A stretch of 64,000 nucleotides of DNA from Roseofilum capinflatum BLCC-M114 (GTDB lineage Bacteria > Cyanobacteriota > Cyanobacteriia > Cyanobacteriales > Desertifilaceae): assembly GCF_030068505.1 (NCBI RefSeq), contig NZ_JAQOSO010000079.1, positions 62,001 through 126,000 of the forward strand. The letters run 5' to 3'. The notes beneath the pieces are model-generated. The model was not told where the DNA came from. It did not search any database and saw only the letters and a program-made list of their open reading frames with translations. Shown in pieces: positions 45,572 through 54,956 of this stretch (positions are counted from its first letter, which is position 1; every line of letters starts with the position of its first letter). A program made the position numbers and the translations under genes.

Positions 45572-46354
45572 ATGGGTGAACCCTTAATTGAACTGCGCGG
45601 CATTTGCCAAACCTTTGGTCAAAGCAAGATTTTAGATAACCTTGACCTGACGATATATACCGGAGAAGCATTAGGGATTATTGGGCCCTCCGGTACAGGA
45701 AAATCCACCATCCTCAGAATTATTGCCGGTTTACATCAGCCCGATGAAGGCGAAATTTATGTAGCCGGACAAAAGCGGGAAGGGTTAGTCGGAGACATCG
45801 AAGACCCGATCGCCATTGGTATGGTCTTTCAGCAGGCCGCCTTATTTGACTCCTTAACTGTCGCGGAAAATATTGGCTTTCGACTCTATCAAGAAGGAAA
45901 AATTCCCCCGGCACAAATTCGGGAAATGGTAGAAAAAAAACTGGAATTAGTCGGATTATCAGGAATTAGCGATCGCTTCCCCGCCCAACTTTCCGGAGGA
46001 ATGCGAAAACGAGTCAGTTTTGCGCGGGCAATTATGGAAAATCCCCAAGATCCCCAAGACCATCCCGAAGTTCTCCTCTACGATGAACCCACTGCTGGAC
46101 TCGATCCCATCGCCTCCACCGTCGTCGAAGACCTGATTCGCTCTATCAAAGACAAACAAGGAGGCTGTAGTACCTACGTGATGGTCACCCACCAAGATAG
46201 CACCATTCGCCGCACCACCGATCGCATCGTCTTTATGCACCAAGGCAAAGTTCAATGGGATGGCAAAATTGCAGAAATCGATCGCACAGATAATCCCTAC
46301 ATGCGACAATTTACAGCCGGGAGCTTAGAGGGCCCCATACCCGTCATCAGTTAA
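45572..46354 (+). CDS. MlaF-like ABC transporter ATP-binding protein
   Basis: The 260-residue ATPase has Walker A GPSGTGKST (about 38-46), signature LSGGMRKRVSFARAIMENP, Walker B VLLYDEPTAGLD and the family extension after the H-loop. It matches the MlaF/Ttg2A group that drives lipid movement between envelope membranes. It is followed after 40 bases by an MCE (MlaD-like) gene; the MlaE-type permease gene is not in this window. Confidence 0.88.
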   Translation: MGEPLIELRGICQTFGQSKILDNLDLTIYTGEALGIIGPSGTGKSTILRIIAGLHQPDEGEIYVAGQKREGLVGDIEDPIAIGMVFQQAALFDSLTVAENIGFRLYQEGKIPPAQIREMVEKKLELVGLSGISDRFPAQLSGGMRKRVSFARAIMENPQDPQDHPEVLLYDEPTAGLDPIASTVVEDLIRSIKDKQGGCSTYVMVTHQDSTIRRTTDRIVFMHQGKVQWDGKIAEIDRTDNPYMRQFTAGSLEGPIPVIS

Positions 46355-46394
46355 GATAAAGCTGATACAGTGCTGTAGGGGAGTAAACATCATC

Positions 46395-47807
46395 ATGCGT
46401 CAACGGACAATTCGAGAAGGGACAGTCGGCTTACTCATATTAGTCGGGGTCGGCCTCTTTGGCACTTTGATCCTCTGGTTGCGGGGAGCAACCTTGGGAA
46501 AACAAACCTATTCCGTAATTGTTGAATTTGAAACCATTGAAGGGATGCAAATTGGGGCTGAAGTTCGATATCGAGGCGTGGAAGTCGGTTCTGTTGCCGC
46601 TATTAACCCAAGCTCCAATGGGGTTGAAGTCACTCTCAACATTCATCAACCCAATTTAGTCATGCCCAAAAATGCGATCGTCGAAGCCAATCAATCCGGT
46701 TTAGTCGGTTCCACCTCCATTGATATTATCCCCTTATCGCCCGTACCTGCCGATACCACCTCAGCGATCAGTCCATCCTGCGATCGCACTGTCGCTATCT
46801 GTGACGGAAACCGACTACCCGGCCAAATTGGCGTTAGCTATCTTGAACTCCTACGCAAGAGTTTAGAAATGGCAGAACTCTTTGGTTCTGAAGAATTTTA
46901 TAACAATCTCATCTCCACCCTAGAAGAAGCCACCAGCGCTGCCGAACAATTCACCATTCTCAGTAGCGAACTCTCCGAACTCACAACCCTAGCCAAGGGA
47001 GAAATCAGTAATATTTCTAATGCTACCCAATCTGTAGGTGCAGCCGCCGATCAAATCCGCCAATCTACCCTGCAAGCCACCAGCCAATTTACCGAAAGTA
47101 GTGCCCAACTCACCCAACAAGTGGAAAATACCAGCGCCGAACTGAGAATCGCACTACAAAATATGAATGATTTAATTGCCCAAAATCGTACCAATATTAC
47201 CAGCACCTTGGCGAACTTAGAACGGACTTCTGAGGAGATGAAAACCGCCGTATCCACCTTAACCCCCATGATTAGCCAAGTGGAGCAAGGAGAGTTAATC
47301 AGTAACTTAGAAAACCTATCGGCTAATGCGGCCCAAGCTTCAGCGAACTTAAAAGATTTATCCGATGAAATTAATAATCCCACCACCTTATTAATGCTCC
47401 AACAAACCTTAGATTCGGCTCGCTCCACGTTTCAAAATGCCCAGAAACTCACCTCAGATATGGACGATCTGATCGGCGATCCCCAATTTCGTCAAAATAT
47501 CCGGAATTTGGTCAATGGTCTAGGTCAATTGGTATCCTCTACAGAACGCCTAGAGGAACAAGCCCAAATTGCCCAAGTTTTAGAGCCGATCAAAACCCAA
47601 ATCGAATCACCAGAGCGTCTAGAACAGTTGCCCCCATTGGAGAGAGTAGAGGCTCCTGAGTTAAGCGACTGGAGAGTATCTCAGGATATGGATTCTAATA
47701 TAAAAATTGACTTTAAGATAGAGTCTAAACCCCTCTTTGAAGTCAATCCTAATTTCCCCTCTGCTGATTTTCCCTCTTCCACACCAACGATTGATTTTAA
47801 TCCCTAG
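46395..47807 (+). CDS. MlaD/MCE-family lipid-binding protein
   Basis: The 470-residue protein has an N-terminal TM anchor (TVGLLILVGVGLFGTLILWL) and one MCE domain (about residues 38-125; VEFETIEGMQIGAEVRYRGV, AIVEANQSGLVGSTSIDIIP). A long helical C-terminal region follows (QSVGAAADQIRQ, LANLERTSEEMKTAV), which may form the tube or barrel of such complexes. With the upstream ATPase it forms part of an Mla-like system, in cyanobacteria thought to move lipids from the inner to the outer membrane or reverse. Confidence 0.88.
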   Translation: MRQRTIREGTVGLLILVGVGLFGTLILWLRGATLGKQTYSVIVEFETIEGMQIGAEVRYRGVEVGSVAAINPSSNGVEVTLNIHQPNLVMPKNAIVEANQSGLVGSTSIDIIPLSPVPADTTSAISPSCDRTVAICDGNRLPGQIGVSYLELLRKSLEMAELFGSEEFYNNLISTLEEATSAAEQFTILSSELSELTTLAKGEISNISNATQSVGAAADQIRQSTLQATSQFTESSAQLTQQVENTSAELRIALQNMNDLIAQNRTNITSTLANLERTSEEMKTAVSTLTPMISQVEQGELISNLENLSANAAQASANLKDLSDEINNPTTLLMLQQTLDSARSTFQNAQKLTSDMDDLIGDPQFRQNIRNLVNGLGQLVSSTERLEEQAQIAQVLEPIKTQIESPERLEQLPPLERVEAPELSDWRVSQDMDSNIKIDFKIESKPLFEVNPNFPSADFPSSTPTIDFNP

Positions 47808-47843
47808 GGTAATGGGTAACGGGAAACGCACCTATACCCAAGG

Positions 47844-47884
47844 GAAGCAATCGCCAATAGTACCGGTATAGGCGAGATTGCTTC
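47844..47884. terminator. Hairpin between mlaD-like and rpsF genes
   Basis: GAAGCAATCGCC and GGCGAGATTGCTTC pair with one bulge. The genes on both sides converge on it, so it could end both transcripts. There is no strong T run. Confidence 0.4.
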
Positions 47885-47903
47885 ATTCCCTCTTCCCTAG
47901 ACT

Positions 47904-48242
47904 TTAAACTTCAACCGGTTCCGGTTCTGACTCAGATTCTTCGGGTACTTCTTGTTTAATCGTCAGATAGCGAATCACTTCATCGGATAGGCGCATCGCT
48001 CTTTCTAGCTGGGCGATGACCCGACCCTCGACAGTATAGTTCATCTGGATATAGACTCCTTCCCGTTGTCTAGCAATCTCGTAAGCTAAACGGCGTTTGC
48101 CTCGGTGTTGGGTTTCCACAATTGTCCCCCCTTCATCTCGAATGAGGCTCTGATACTTTTCAATGATCTGGCTTACCTGTTCGTCCGTTAAATCAGGACG
48201 CAGGATATACATGGTTTCGTAAACAAAATTTCGGATGGTCAT
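47904..48242 (-). CDS. rpsF: 30S ribosomal protein S6
   Basis: The 112-residue protein has the S6 start [20 protein letters not shown], the beta-hairpin region [19 protein letters not shown], and [20 protein letters not shown]. The short acidic tail is cyanobacterial. A strong AAGGAGAT lies five bases before the ATG. It is isolated from other ribosomal genes, as often in cyanobacteria. The 233 bp upstream hold no gene. Confidence 0.97.
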   Translation of the reverse strand: MTIRNFVYETMYILRPDLTDEQVSQIIEKYQSLIRDEGGTIVETQHRGKRRLAYEIARQREGVYIQMNYTVEGRVIAQLERAMRLSDEVIRYLTIKQEVPEESESEPEPVEV

Positions 48243-48475
48243 CGAGATCTCCTTATGGACAATAGGGCTGATTGGGCCTTGAGGGATTAGCCAACTTGCT
48301 CAATCAGCAAGGACTTACTATTGTAGGATGTCAAGTTAAAATATTTGAGTCTTTGGCGCTGAGGTTATGCCGAGCGACCAAAGCCTACAACAGCTTAGAT
48401 AGATGGGTTCTTAAAAATTGAAGACAAAATTTAAGACCGATCTCTGATTATACACAAAAAGTAGCAGGTAAGGTA

Positions 48476-49264
48476 ATGGCCCAACGCTATGTCCGAGTCC
48501 AAACCACTGAAGGCAAGATTTATTATGGATTACTCAAGCTCAACCGCGAGGTGCAAGTGCTTGATGCTCCGCCTTGGTTACAGGGACAACCCACTGAGTT
48601 AATCCTAGAGGTCGATGCTTATCATTTGCTGGCCCCCTGCGCTCCCTCGAAAATTTTGGCAGTGGGGAAAAATTATGCTAATCATGCGGCGGAAATGGGA
48701 ACGCCTGTGCCGGAAGAACCTCTGCTGTTTATGAAGCCCTCAACGGCGATTATTCCTATCGATACTCCGATTTTGTATCCTCCCCAATCGGAACGGGTCG
48801 ATTATGAGGGAGAATTGGCGGTGGTGATCGGGAATCGCTGTGTGGACTGTAGCCCAGAAGAGGCGGCTAGTAAAATTTGGGGCTATACGATCGCCAATGA
48901 TGTCACAGCACGGGATCTACAACGTCGGGATGGCCAATGGACAAGAGCGAAAGGGTTTGATACCTTTTGCCCGTTGGGGCCTTGGATTGTGCGGGAAATT
49001 AATCCAGGGGCGAGATTACAGACGTTTCTCAATGACGATCAGCAGCCCCGCCAATCGGCTTTAATTAGTGATATGGTCTTTTCTCCAGAGGTGTTGGTCT
49101 CTCATATTTCCCAGATTATGACCTTAATGCCTGGAGATTTGATTTTAACGGGGACTCCAGAAGGTATTGGCCCCATGCAAGTGGGCGATCGCGTTCGTGT
49201 TGAGTTAGAGGGAATTGGTTCCCTAGATAATCCAGTGATCGCCCGCTTTGGAGCTACGTCCTAA
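48476..49264 (+). CDS. Fumarylacetoacetate hydrolase family protein
   Basis: The 262-residue protein has the FAH fold: KILAVGKNYANHAAEMG, the metal-binding EGELAVVIG, WGYTIANDVTARDLQRRDGQ, FCPLGPWIV and GDLILTGTPEGIGPM. The family includes hydrolases, decarboxylases and isomerases of oxo-acids; the substrate cannot be told from sequence. It converges with and overlaps the Tic20 gene by four bases at the stops. Confidence 0.88.
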   Translation: MAQRYVRVQTTEGKIYYGLLKLNREVQVLDAPPWLQGQPTELILEVDAYHLLAPCAPSKILAVGKNYANHAAEMGTPVPEEPLLFMKPSTAIIPIDTPILYPPQSERVDYEGELAVVIGNRCVDCSPEEAASKIWGYTIANDVTARDLQRRDGQWTRAKGFDTFCPLGPWIVREINPGARLQTFLNDDQQPRQSALISDMVFSPEVLVSHISQIMTLMPGDLILTGTPEGIGPMQVGDRVRVELEGIGSLDNPVIARFGATS

Positions 49265-49740
49265 CGGACTTGAGTATAGGCCGCTTCCGAAATCGTAGGG
49301 ATTTCGGCATACCGTCCCATAATAGATTGGGCGATCGCATAACCGACGGCGGCTAATACCCCCAAAAAGATGGTATTGTTGAGGGTCTCAATGACTAATC
49401 CTTGCCGAAACACGGGTTGAAGGATATAGTTCATGACCAAAGAACACAGAAACAAGACAATATTCATCAGGATCGCTTGCATGGTATTGAAGCGAATAAA
49501 ATGGTTCACTTTTGGATTACGAACCACTGCCAGCAACAAGACAAAGAAGATAATTAGGCCAGCAAAGGGTATGCTGCTATAAATTTGCATCAAGGGGGTC
49601 AGGCGGATGAACAGTATCCCCAAAATGGGGAACTGTGCAATTAAAGAGAGTCCGAACTCTAGCCCATAAAACATAGGCAGTAAATAGGGCAAACAGGCAA
49701 AAATGCGATCGGGTACAGTGGTGGTTCCACGCCAGGTCAT
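49261..49740 (-). CDS. Tic20-family membrane protein
   Basis: The 159-residue protein with four TM helices starts MTWRGTTTVPDRIFACLPYL; AGGAGA lies nine bases before ATG 49740, so the longer open frame is rejected. The LPYLLPMFYGLEFG region and HFIRFNTMQAILMNIVLFLC are typical of the Tic20 family, whose chloroplast members are import-channel subunits. The cyanobacterial function is not settled. Confidence 0.88.
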   Translation of the reverse strand: MTWRGTTTVPDRIFACLPYLLPMFYGLEFGLSLIAQFPILGILFIRLTPLMQIYSSIPFAGLIIFFVLLLAVVRNPKVNHFIRFNTMQAILMNIVLFLCSLVMNYILQPVFRQGLVIETLNNTIFLGVLAAVGYAIAQSIMGRYAEIPTISEAAYTQVR

Positions 49741-49836
49741 GGTTGAGTTCTCCTTGTGCATGAGGCAATATCGTTCAATCCACCATAGCGCAAGTTCAGC
49801 CTCAACGTGAGAGTTCAGAATCAAGCCGGTAAAAGA

Positions 49837-50034
49837 CTAACTAATTTGGGCGATGTGGAATCCCATTTGACATTCATACTGATTCGGCAGATGGCGATCG
49901 CCTTTTGCCAAAGGATGACCACAGGTCAAATTGCCCTGTCTCCAACGGGGTTGACCACTGCGATCGGCCCAGCAACAGCTTTGACAAACCGTTTTTGGTG
50001 AAATAATCTGATCGTCCATCATAATAACTAACAT
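49837..50034 (-). CDS. Small Cys-rich protein, function unknown
   Basis: This 65-residue protein has four Cys arranged as CQSCC and, later, LTCGHPL and YECQMGF; the pattern CxxC plus CxH/C could bind Zn. GGGAGATT lies seven bases before the ATG. It reads as a conserved short cyanobacterial protein (ISPKTVCQSC, QPRWRQGNL) but I know no function. It is downstream of nothing clear; the Tic20 start is 96 bp away. Between it and pyk (50035-50271) only GCGCTTCGCGC palindromes are seen. Confidence 0.65.
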   Translation of the reverse strand: MLVIMMDDQIISPKTVCQSCCWADRSGQPRWRQGNLTCGHPLAKGDRHLPNQYECQMGFHIAQIS

Positions 50035-50271
50035 GACTCAATCTCCCAAAAATTATGATTTGGCGAACGCCTTTACCCTATATTGTAAGTGATCCTCAAA
50101 CTAAACCGTGCCCAACGATACAGAGCTTAATACAGCGCTTCGCGCTGTTATGAGGGACAGTGTTGAATCCTCAAAGCTATGTACCAAAAGCCTATTCCCT
50201 ATTCCCTAGCGCAAAGCGCTATATAGTCACCGCCAAGACTCTCAGACCCAACTCATGAATTAAGAGTAGAC

Positions 50272-51696
50272 CTATCCCTCGATCCGATGAATCTTGATAA
50301 AATTAGTCCCCCGAATTTTCTGTACTGGAGAGCCACCCAAAATCAAAATTTTATCCCCTGGAGTTGCCAAATCGTTAGCCAAGAGTTGATCGTTAATCTG
50401 CACAATCAACTGCTCCAAAGAAGGTTCAGGAGTCTCCAACAACATCGGCTTAACCCCCCAGACTAAATTTAAGCGATGATAAACGCGATCGCGGGGAGTA
50501 AACGCCACCACAGGCGCTTTAGGACGCTCGGCAGCCGCCAAAGTCGCCGTATAACCCGTCGTCGTAAAACAAGCAATACAGCGCAAATTCAAAATCTTAT
50601 CAATGGTATTCAGAGCCTCACTTAAGGCATGGGTTTCATCAACTTCTGCCGGAGGATAATTCACAAATTGGGCATCTTCTTCCGTATCACAAGCAATTTT
50701 CACCAACATTTCCACTGCCTTCACCGGATATGCGCCTACCGCCGATTCTCCAGATAACATCACCGCATCTGTGCCATCCATAATCGCATTAGCCACATCA
50801 GAAGCTTCCGCACGAGTCGGCCGGGGATTATGAATCATGCTATCTAACATTTGGGTCGCCGTGATGACGGGAATTCCCTTTTTATTGCACAACTGAATAA
50901 TATGCTTTTGCAACTTAGGCACGCGCTCCGGACTCATTTCCACCCCTAAATCTCCCCGCGCCACCATCAAACCATCACAGACTTCAATAATGTCTTCTAA
51001 ATGTTCAATAGCTTGGGGTTTTTCAATTTTCGCCATCACCTGAAGATGGTCGGCTTGATGTTCCTTGAGAAACTCTCGGAGGCTGATAATATCATTCGCA
51101 CTGCGGACAAAGCTCAGGGAAACCCAGTCAATACCTTGCTCTAACCCAAAAATTAAATCCTGTTTATCTTTCTCTGTCATTGACGGCAAACGCAGGGTCA
51201 AAGATGGCAAATTCACTCCTTTACGATTTTTAAGAATTCCCCCTTCCATTACCTGACATTTGACTTGTTTTCCCTCGATGGCAATAATGTTCAATTCCAA
51301 TAAACCATCATCGAGTAAAACTTGTGCCCCAAGTTCGGCTTCTTCTGCTAAAAAAGGATAATCAATGGGAATGGTTTGCTCTTGGCCATTATATTCAGCC
51401 ATAGGAACTAAGGTAACAGAAGCTCCCGGAATCAGCTCTAGTTCACCTTCTGGGAATCGTCCCACCCGAATTTTGGGCCCCTGCAAATCTTGCAATAAGG
51501 TGACTGGAATTTCTAATTCTTCGGAAACTTGTCGTAAGCGAGAGACGACTGTGGCATGATCGTCATAACTGCCATGGGAGAAGTTGAGACGAGCGACTCT
51601 CATCCCTGCTTGGACTAATTCTCGCAGCACGTCTAGTTTATTGCTGGCAGGGCCGATGGTTGCCACAACTTTGGTTCGAGAGAGACTTGAGTTCAT
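50272..51696 (-). CDS. pyk: Pyruvate kinase
   Basis: The enzyme converts phosphoenolpyruvate and ADP to pyruvate and ATP. The 474-residue protein starts [20 protein letters not shown] (ATG 51696). Ten more codons are open upstream but are STRR sequence. Motifs: [11 protein letters not shown], the catalytic region [35 protein letters not shown] and [20 protein letters not shown]. It lacks the extra C-terminal domain of the longer cyanobacterial paralogue. It is probably monocistronic. Confidence 0.96.
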   Translation of the reverse strand: MNSSLSRTKVVATIGPASNKLDVLRELVQAGMRVARLNFSHGSYDDHATVVSRLRQVSEELEIPVTLLQDLQGPKIRVGRFPEGELELIPGASVTLVPMAEYNGQEQTIPIDYPFLAEEAELGAQVLLDDGLLELNIIAIEGKQVKCQVMEGGILKNRKGVNLPSLTLRLPSMTEKDKQDLIFGLEQGIDWVSLSFVRSANDIISLREFLKEHQADHLQVMAKIEKPQAIEHLEDIIEVCDGLMVARGDLGVEMSPERVPKLQKHIIQLCNKKGIPVITATQMLDSMIHNPRPTRAEASDVANAIMDGTDAVMLSGESAVGAYPVKAVEMLVKIACDTEEDAQFVNYPPAEVDETHALSEALNTIDKILNLRCIACFTTTGYTATLAAAERPKAPVVAFTPRDRVYHRLNLVWGVKPMLLETPEPSLEQLIVQINDQLLANDLATPGDKILILGGSPVQKIRGTNFIKIHRIEG

Positions 51697-51781
51697 AGGG
51701 GAATTAGGTAATGGGTAATGGGTCATGGGTCATGGTAACTTTGCCTAGAGTAGCAGGTTAAGATTAATCTCTCTTCAAGAA

Positions 51782-51892
51782 AGGTTAAGAGGAGGCAAGA
51801 GGCAAGAGGCAATAGGCAATAGGCAATAGGCGATAGGGAATAGGCAATAGGCAATAGGCAATAGGCAATAGGCAATAGGCGATAGGCAATCT
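51782..51892. repeat. STRR heptamer array (AGGCAAT and variants)
   Basis: About fifteen units of AGGCAAT, AGGCGAT, AGGGAAT and AGGCAAG in tandem. It is located in the 216-bp gap between the pyk start and the amylase stop. It is the longest heptamer array in the window. Confidence 0.9.
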
Positions 51893-51912
51893 CCCCCATC
51901 CTCCTCATCTCC

Positions 51913-53397
51913 CTATTCCCCCATCCCCCCATTGTCTCCGGGAGCCAGAATACAGCCTTGGCGAGCAGGGAGTTCCAGCCGCAGATCGCCATTGTCTGAC
52001 CATTCGATTTCTGCTTGTCCGTAAACCAAGGTGTTGGGAGTCTGATGTAAGTCTCTGGGGAAACAGCGCACGGTAATGGCTTCTTCTCCGACGTTAAGGG
52101 CGATAATGAGGGTTTGATCGGGTTCTTGACGGGTGAAGATATAAACGAGTCCTTCGGCAAAGATGACTTTATAGGTTCCGACTCGTAGGGCGCGATATTG
52201 GTGTCTGAGGGCGATGAGTTGACGATGGTAGGCGAGAATGGTGCGATCGCCGTTTTCAAGACCTGGAAAACTGCGCCGACAGTCGGGATCTCGTGCCCCA
52301 GCTAATCCAATTTCATCGCCATAATAGATGCTGGGCGCTCCTGGAAAGGTCATGAGTAGGAGGGTGGCGAGTTCGACGCTGGGGCGATCGCCTTGGGCAA
52401 TGGTGACTAAGCGAGCCGTATCATGGGAATCAAGGAGATTGAGTTGCGTCTGTTGAATTTCCCAGTCATAGAGATGGAGTAGGGATTGGATTTTACTGGC
52501 GTAACCGGCTGCATCTAGGGCTGGATAGGGTTCATAGGCTGAGTCTCGAACCTGATCGAGATCCACGCGATCGCCGGCAGTAAAGGCGATCGTCGGCGCG
52601 GTAAATAAATAGTTCATCACCCCATCAAACTGGGTTCCATCGAGCCATTGCAGGGCATCCGTCCAAATTTCACCGACAATATAGGCTTCTGGGTTAATGG
52701 CTTTGACTCGTTGCCTAAATTCTTGCCAAAAGCCTTCTACGTTAATACAAAAGGGCACATCTAATCGCCAACCATCGACTCCTAAGCGAATCCAATATTC
52801 GGCAATCTGCATGATATATTCTCGCACATCGGGATTCTGATGATTGAATTCCGGTAAGGCGCGATTATTAGCCCAACCCACATAGTTAGCGGGTTTACTG
52901 CCATCATAGGCCGATAGGGGCCAATCCTCGATTTTGAACCAATCTACCCAAGGGGAATGGGGGCCATTTTCCAGGATGTCATGGAAGTAGAAAAAGCCGC
53001 GACTGGCATGGTTAAAGACTCCATCTAAGACAATTTTGATATTGCGTTTATGGGCAGCTTCGAGAAGGGCAAAAAAGGCTTCATTGCCCCCCAACATGGG
53101 ATCGACTTGGGTGTAGTCATGGGTATGGTAGCGATGATTGCAAGCTGATTGAAAGATGGGGGTAAAGTAAATGGCGGTAATGCCTAAATTTTGTAAGTAA
53201 TCTAGGGTTTCGATCGTCCCCCAGAGGTTTCCCCCCTTGTAGCCTTGTACGGTTGGGGGACTATCCCAGGGTTCGAGGGGGAGATGGGGGCGAGTTGTGC
53301 CTGGGGGTGGGTTGCCTTTGGCCAGGCGATCGGGAAATATTTGATAGAAAACGGCGTGTTTTACCCACTCTGGTGTCTGAATGTTCATCTGTGCCAC
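51913..53397 (-). CDS. Glycoside hydrolase family 13 (alpha-amylase family) protein
   Basis: The 494-residue protein is a cytoplasmic GH13 enzyme. The conserved regions are [21 protein letters not shown] with the nucleophile near Asp213, the acid Glu in VGEIWTD, and [10 protein letters not shown] with the transition-state Asp. A C-terminal beta domain follows. It lacks a signal peptide and starch-binding module and resembles neopullulanase or cyclomaltodextrinase-like enzymes that degrade maltodextrins. The start is GTG 53397 or ATG 53388; the AGGGAG upstream is compatible with either. Confidence 0.9.
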   Translation of the reverse strand: MAQMNIQTPEWVKHAVFYQIFPDRLAKGNPPPGTTRPHLPLEPWDSPPTVQGYKGGNLWGTIETLDYLQNLGITAIYFTPIFQSACNHRYHTHDYTQVDPMLGGNEAFFALLEAAHKRNIKIVLDGVFNHASRGFFYFHDILENGPHSPWVDWFKIEDWPLSAYDGSKPANYVGWANNRALPEFNHQNPDVREYIMQIAEYWIRLGVDGWRLDVPFCINVEGFWQEFRQRVKAINPEAYIVGEIWTDALQWLDGTQFDGVMNYLFTAPTIAFTAGDRVDLDQVRDSAYEPYPALDAAGYASKIQSLLHLYDWEIQQTQLNLLDSHDTARLVTIAQGDRPSVELATLLLMTFPGAPSIYYGDEIGLAGARDPDCRRSFPGLENGDRTILAYHRQLIALRHQYRALRVGTYKVIFAEGLVYIFTRQEPDQTLIIALNVGEEAITVRCFPRDLHQTPNTLVYGQAEIEWSDNGDLRLELPARQGCILAPGDNGGMGE

Positions 53398-53447
53398 AAT
53401 CTCCCTGATTTTAATGGTTCATTATTTATTGTTCATTATTCATTGCC

Positions 53448-54551
53448 CTAGTGGGGTAAAGAGATGGATTCAGAGTCAGCGTGTAATCCTTGGGTTAAGG
53501 TCTGACTATCGAGATTAGTACCTAGATGTTGCCGAGCTTCTAGCTGCCAGAGGTCGAGTTCTGGCGATCGCCACGGAGCATTAAGTGATCGCGTTTGATG
53601 GGTGTCACAGTCTAAACATTTTTCCCAGTAGGGGCTGGCTTCTGTAGGTTTTCCTTGAGCTTGGAGGACTTGAGCGAGGAGACAATGGGGTGCGGCGCGA
53701 TCGCCATTTAATTCTATAGCTTTGCGTAGCCAGGTTTCGGCTTGGTCAAGATCTTTTTGCAAGAAGTAAGCCCATCCTAAGTTTTTATAGAGGGTGGAGA
53801 GAACGGCTGTATTCTTCACTTGGTTGAGAATGGGAGTAATGCGTTCAATCGCCCGATCCGGATTATGGATCAAAATGTCTAGGCGGGAAAGGTTACTGAT
53901 GGCAGCGTGGGCAGCTTGACCTTGAGCTTGAGCTGCTCGATCATAGTGATGGTAGGCATTGGGGAAGTCACTCAGTTTTTCGTAGGCTGAGGCGAGGTTG
54001 TAGTGGACTGCGGGGGTGTCGATCTCGAATTTGAGCGCCCATTGCAGATAAAACACGGTTCCTCGAAAGTCGCCTTGCATATAGGTATCGTATCCAGTCT
54101 TTTTCAGGCGATCGCCGATTTGTTTCTTTTGACTGCTGTCACTGGTAGTTTGCAAGAGTTGCAGTTTAGGTTCTAGAGCTTGGTGAATGGATTCAATCGG
54201 CTGAATCTCTTGCAGTAGGTCTAGGAGGCTCTCTTCCTCCTTATTTTGGATCGGCAGTGGCATTTTCAGCAATTCCGGCTTAAATCGAGCCACCAGGGAA
54301 ACCAGATCGGAGCGCTTGGATCGGCGCTGTCCGTTCTGTGACTCAGAATTAGATAAACCGAAATGATCGACGATGCGCTCGACATGCTTGCGGATAGCCG
54401 CTTCACTAATGCCGAGGGCCTGGGCGATCTGTGCGTCTGGCTCACCGGAGAGGATGCCGTTCAGGACTTGTTGACGGCGATCGGTTAGTTCACTATAGAC
54501 TTGTTCAAACTCTTCTGGATTCATTAAGTTCGGGTTAATCAGCGAGGTCAC
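53448..54551 (-). CDS. HTH (LuxR-like) plus TPR protein, putative regulator
   Basis: The protein has up to 367 residues from GTG 54551 (alternative ATG 54524, MNPEEFEQVYSELTDRRQQV). The N-terminal 70 residues are a helix-turn-helix (DAQIAQALGISEAAIRKHVE) of the LuxR/GerE type. The rest has about five TPR motifs (DYDTYMQGDFRGTVFYLQWA-like, YKNLGWAYFLQKDLDQAETW). No receiver domain. It probably senses or binds protein partners and regulates transcription; the targets are unknown. It is divergent from the CHASE2 kinase with the IS relic between. Confidence 0.75.
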   Translation of the reverse strand: MTSLINPNLMNPEEFEQVYSELTDRRQQVLNGILSGEPDAQIAQALGISEAAIRKHVERIVDHFGLSNSESQNGQRRSKRSDLVSLVARFKPELLKMPLPIQNKEEESLLDLLQEIQPIESIHQALEPKLQLLQTTSDSSQKKQIGDRLKKTGYDTYMQGDFRGTVFYLQWALKFEIDTPAVHYNLASAYEKLSDFPNAYHHYDRAAQAQGQAAHAAISNLSRLDILIHNPDRAIERITPILNQVKNTAVLSTLYKNLGWAYFLQKDLDQAETWLRKAIELNGDRAAPHCLLAQVLQAQGKPTEASPYWEKCLDCDTHQTRSLNAPWRSPELDLWQLEARQHLGTNLDSQTLTQGLHADSESISLPH

Positions 54552-54616
54552 ATTCAGTGACGATCCTGGCTAGTCAGGGAAACAACGGAATCTAGCTTGA
54601 TGTTCTCTTTTCCAAA

Positions 54617-54832
54617 AATCTTGGGTCTAAAGCCCCGTCTTAGAAGGACGGCTTTTTATGTTATCCTATTTTGCGTCGGGTTATCCCACGCAAATGGTTG
54701 TACTAGAGTTTAAAGCCAAAGGAAATATAGCTCAATAGGGAACGGGAAGAACACGCTAAGAGACGAGTGCGTTGCGTAATTCAATCTTCTGTGATTGAAG
54801 AATCCCGTCCCCTTTAGGCAGGGGAGTGTCAC
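54617..54832 (+). mobile_element. Internally deleted IS200/IS605 relic (MITE-like)
   Basis: From the left: hairpin AAAGCCCCGTC...GACGGCTTT at 54629-54657, then ATG 54694 and a tnpB-like start (MVVLEFKAKGNIAQ) that hits a stop at 54736. About 60 bases further is a right end with GAATCCCGTCCCC and GGGGAGTGTCAC (54800-54832), typical of IS605 right ends and the overlapping omega-RNA scaffold. Nearly all of tnpB is missing. The same left end belongs to the tnpB gene at the window's left edge. The remaining upstream bases (54552-54616, 54833-54956) hold no gene. Confidence 0.75.
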
Positions 54833-54956
54833 AAGAGTTGAACTGAGGACAGGCTACTGCGATCGGATTCCAGGGTCTGTGTCAGGATAAGTGGGTGCTA
54901 AAATTGACGTTAAAATTTAAGGGGCAACGCCAGCTACAGTAATCCGATAGGCAAGT

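Noticed and set aside
51723-52259. 178-codon minus-strand frame overlapping the amylase gene end
   Set aside because: It overlaps the GH13 C-terminus in another frame and reads through STRR heptamers.
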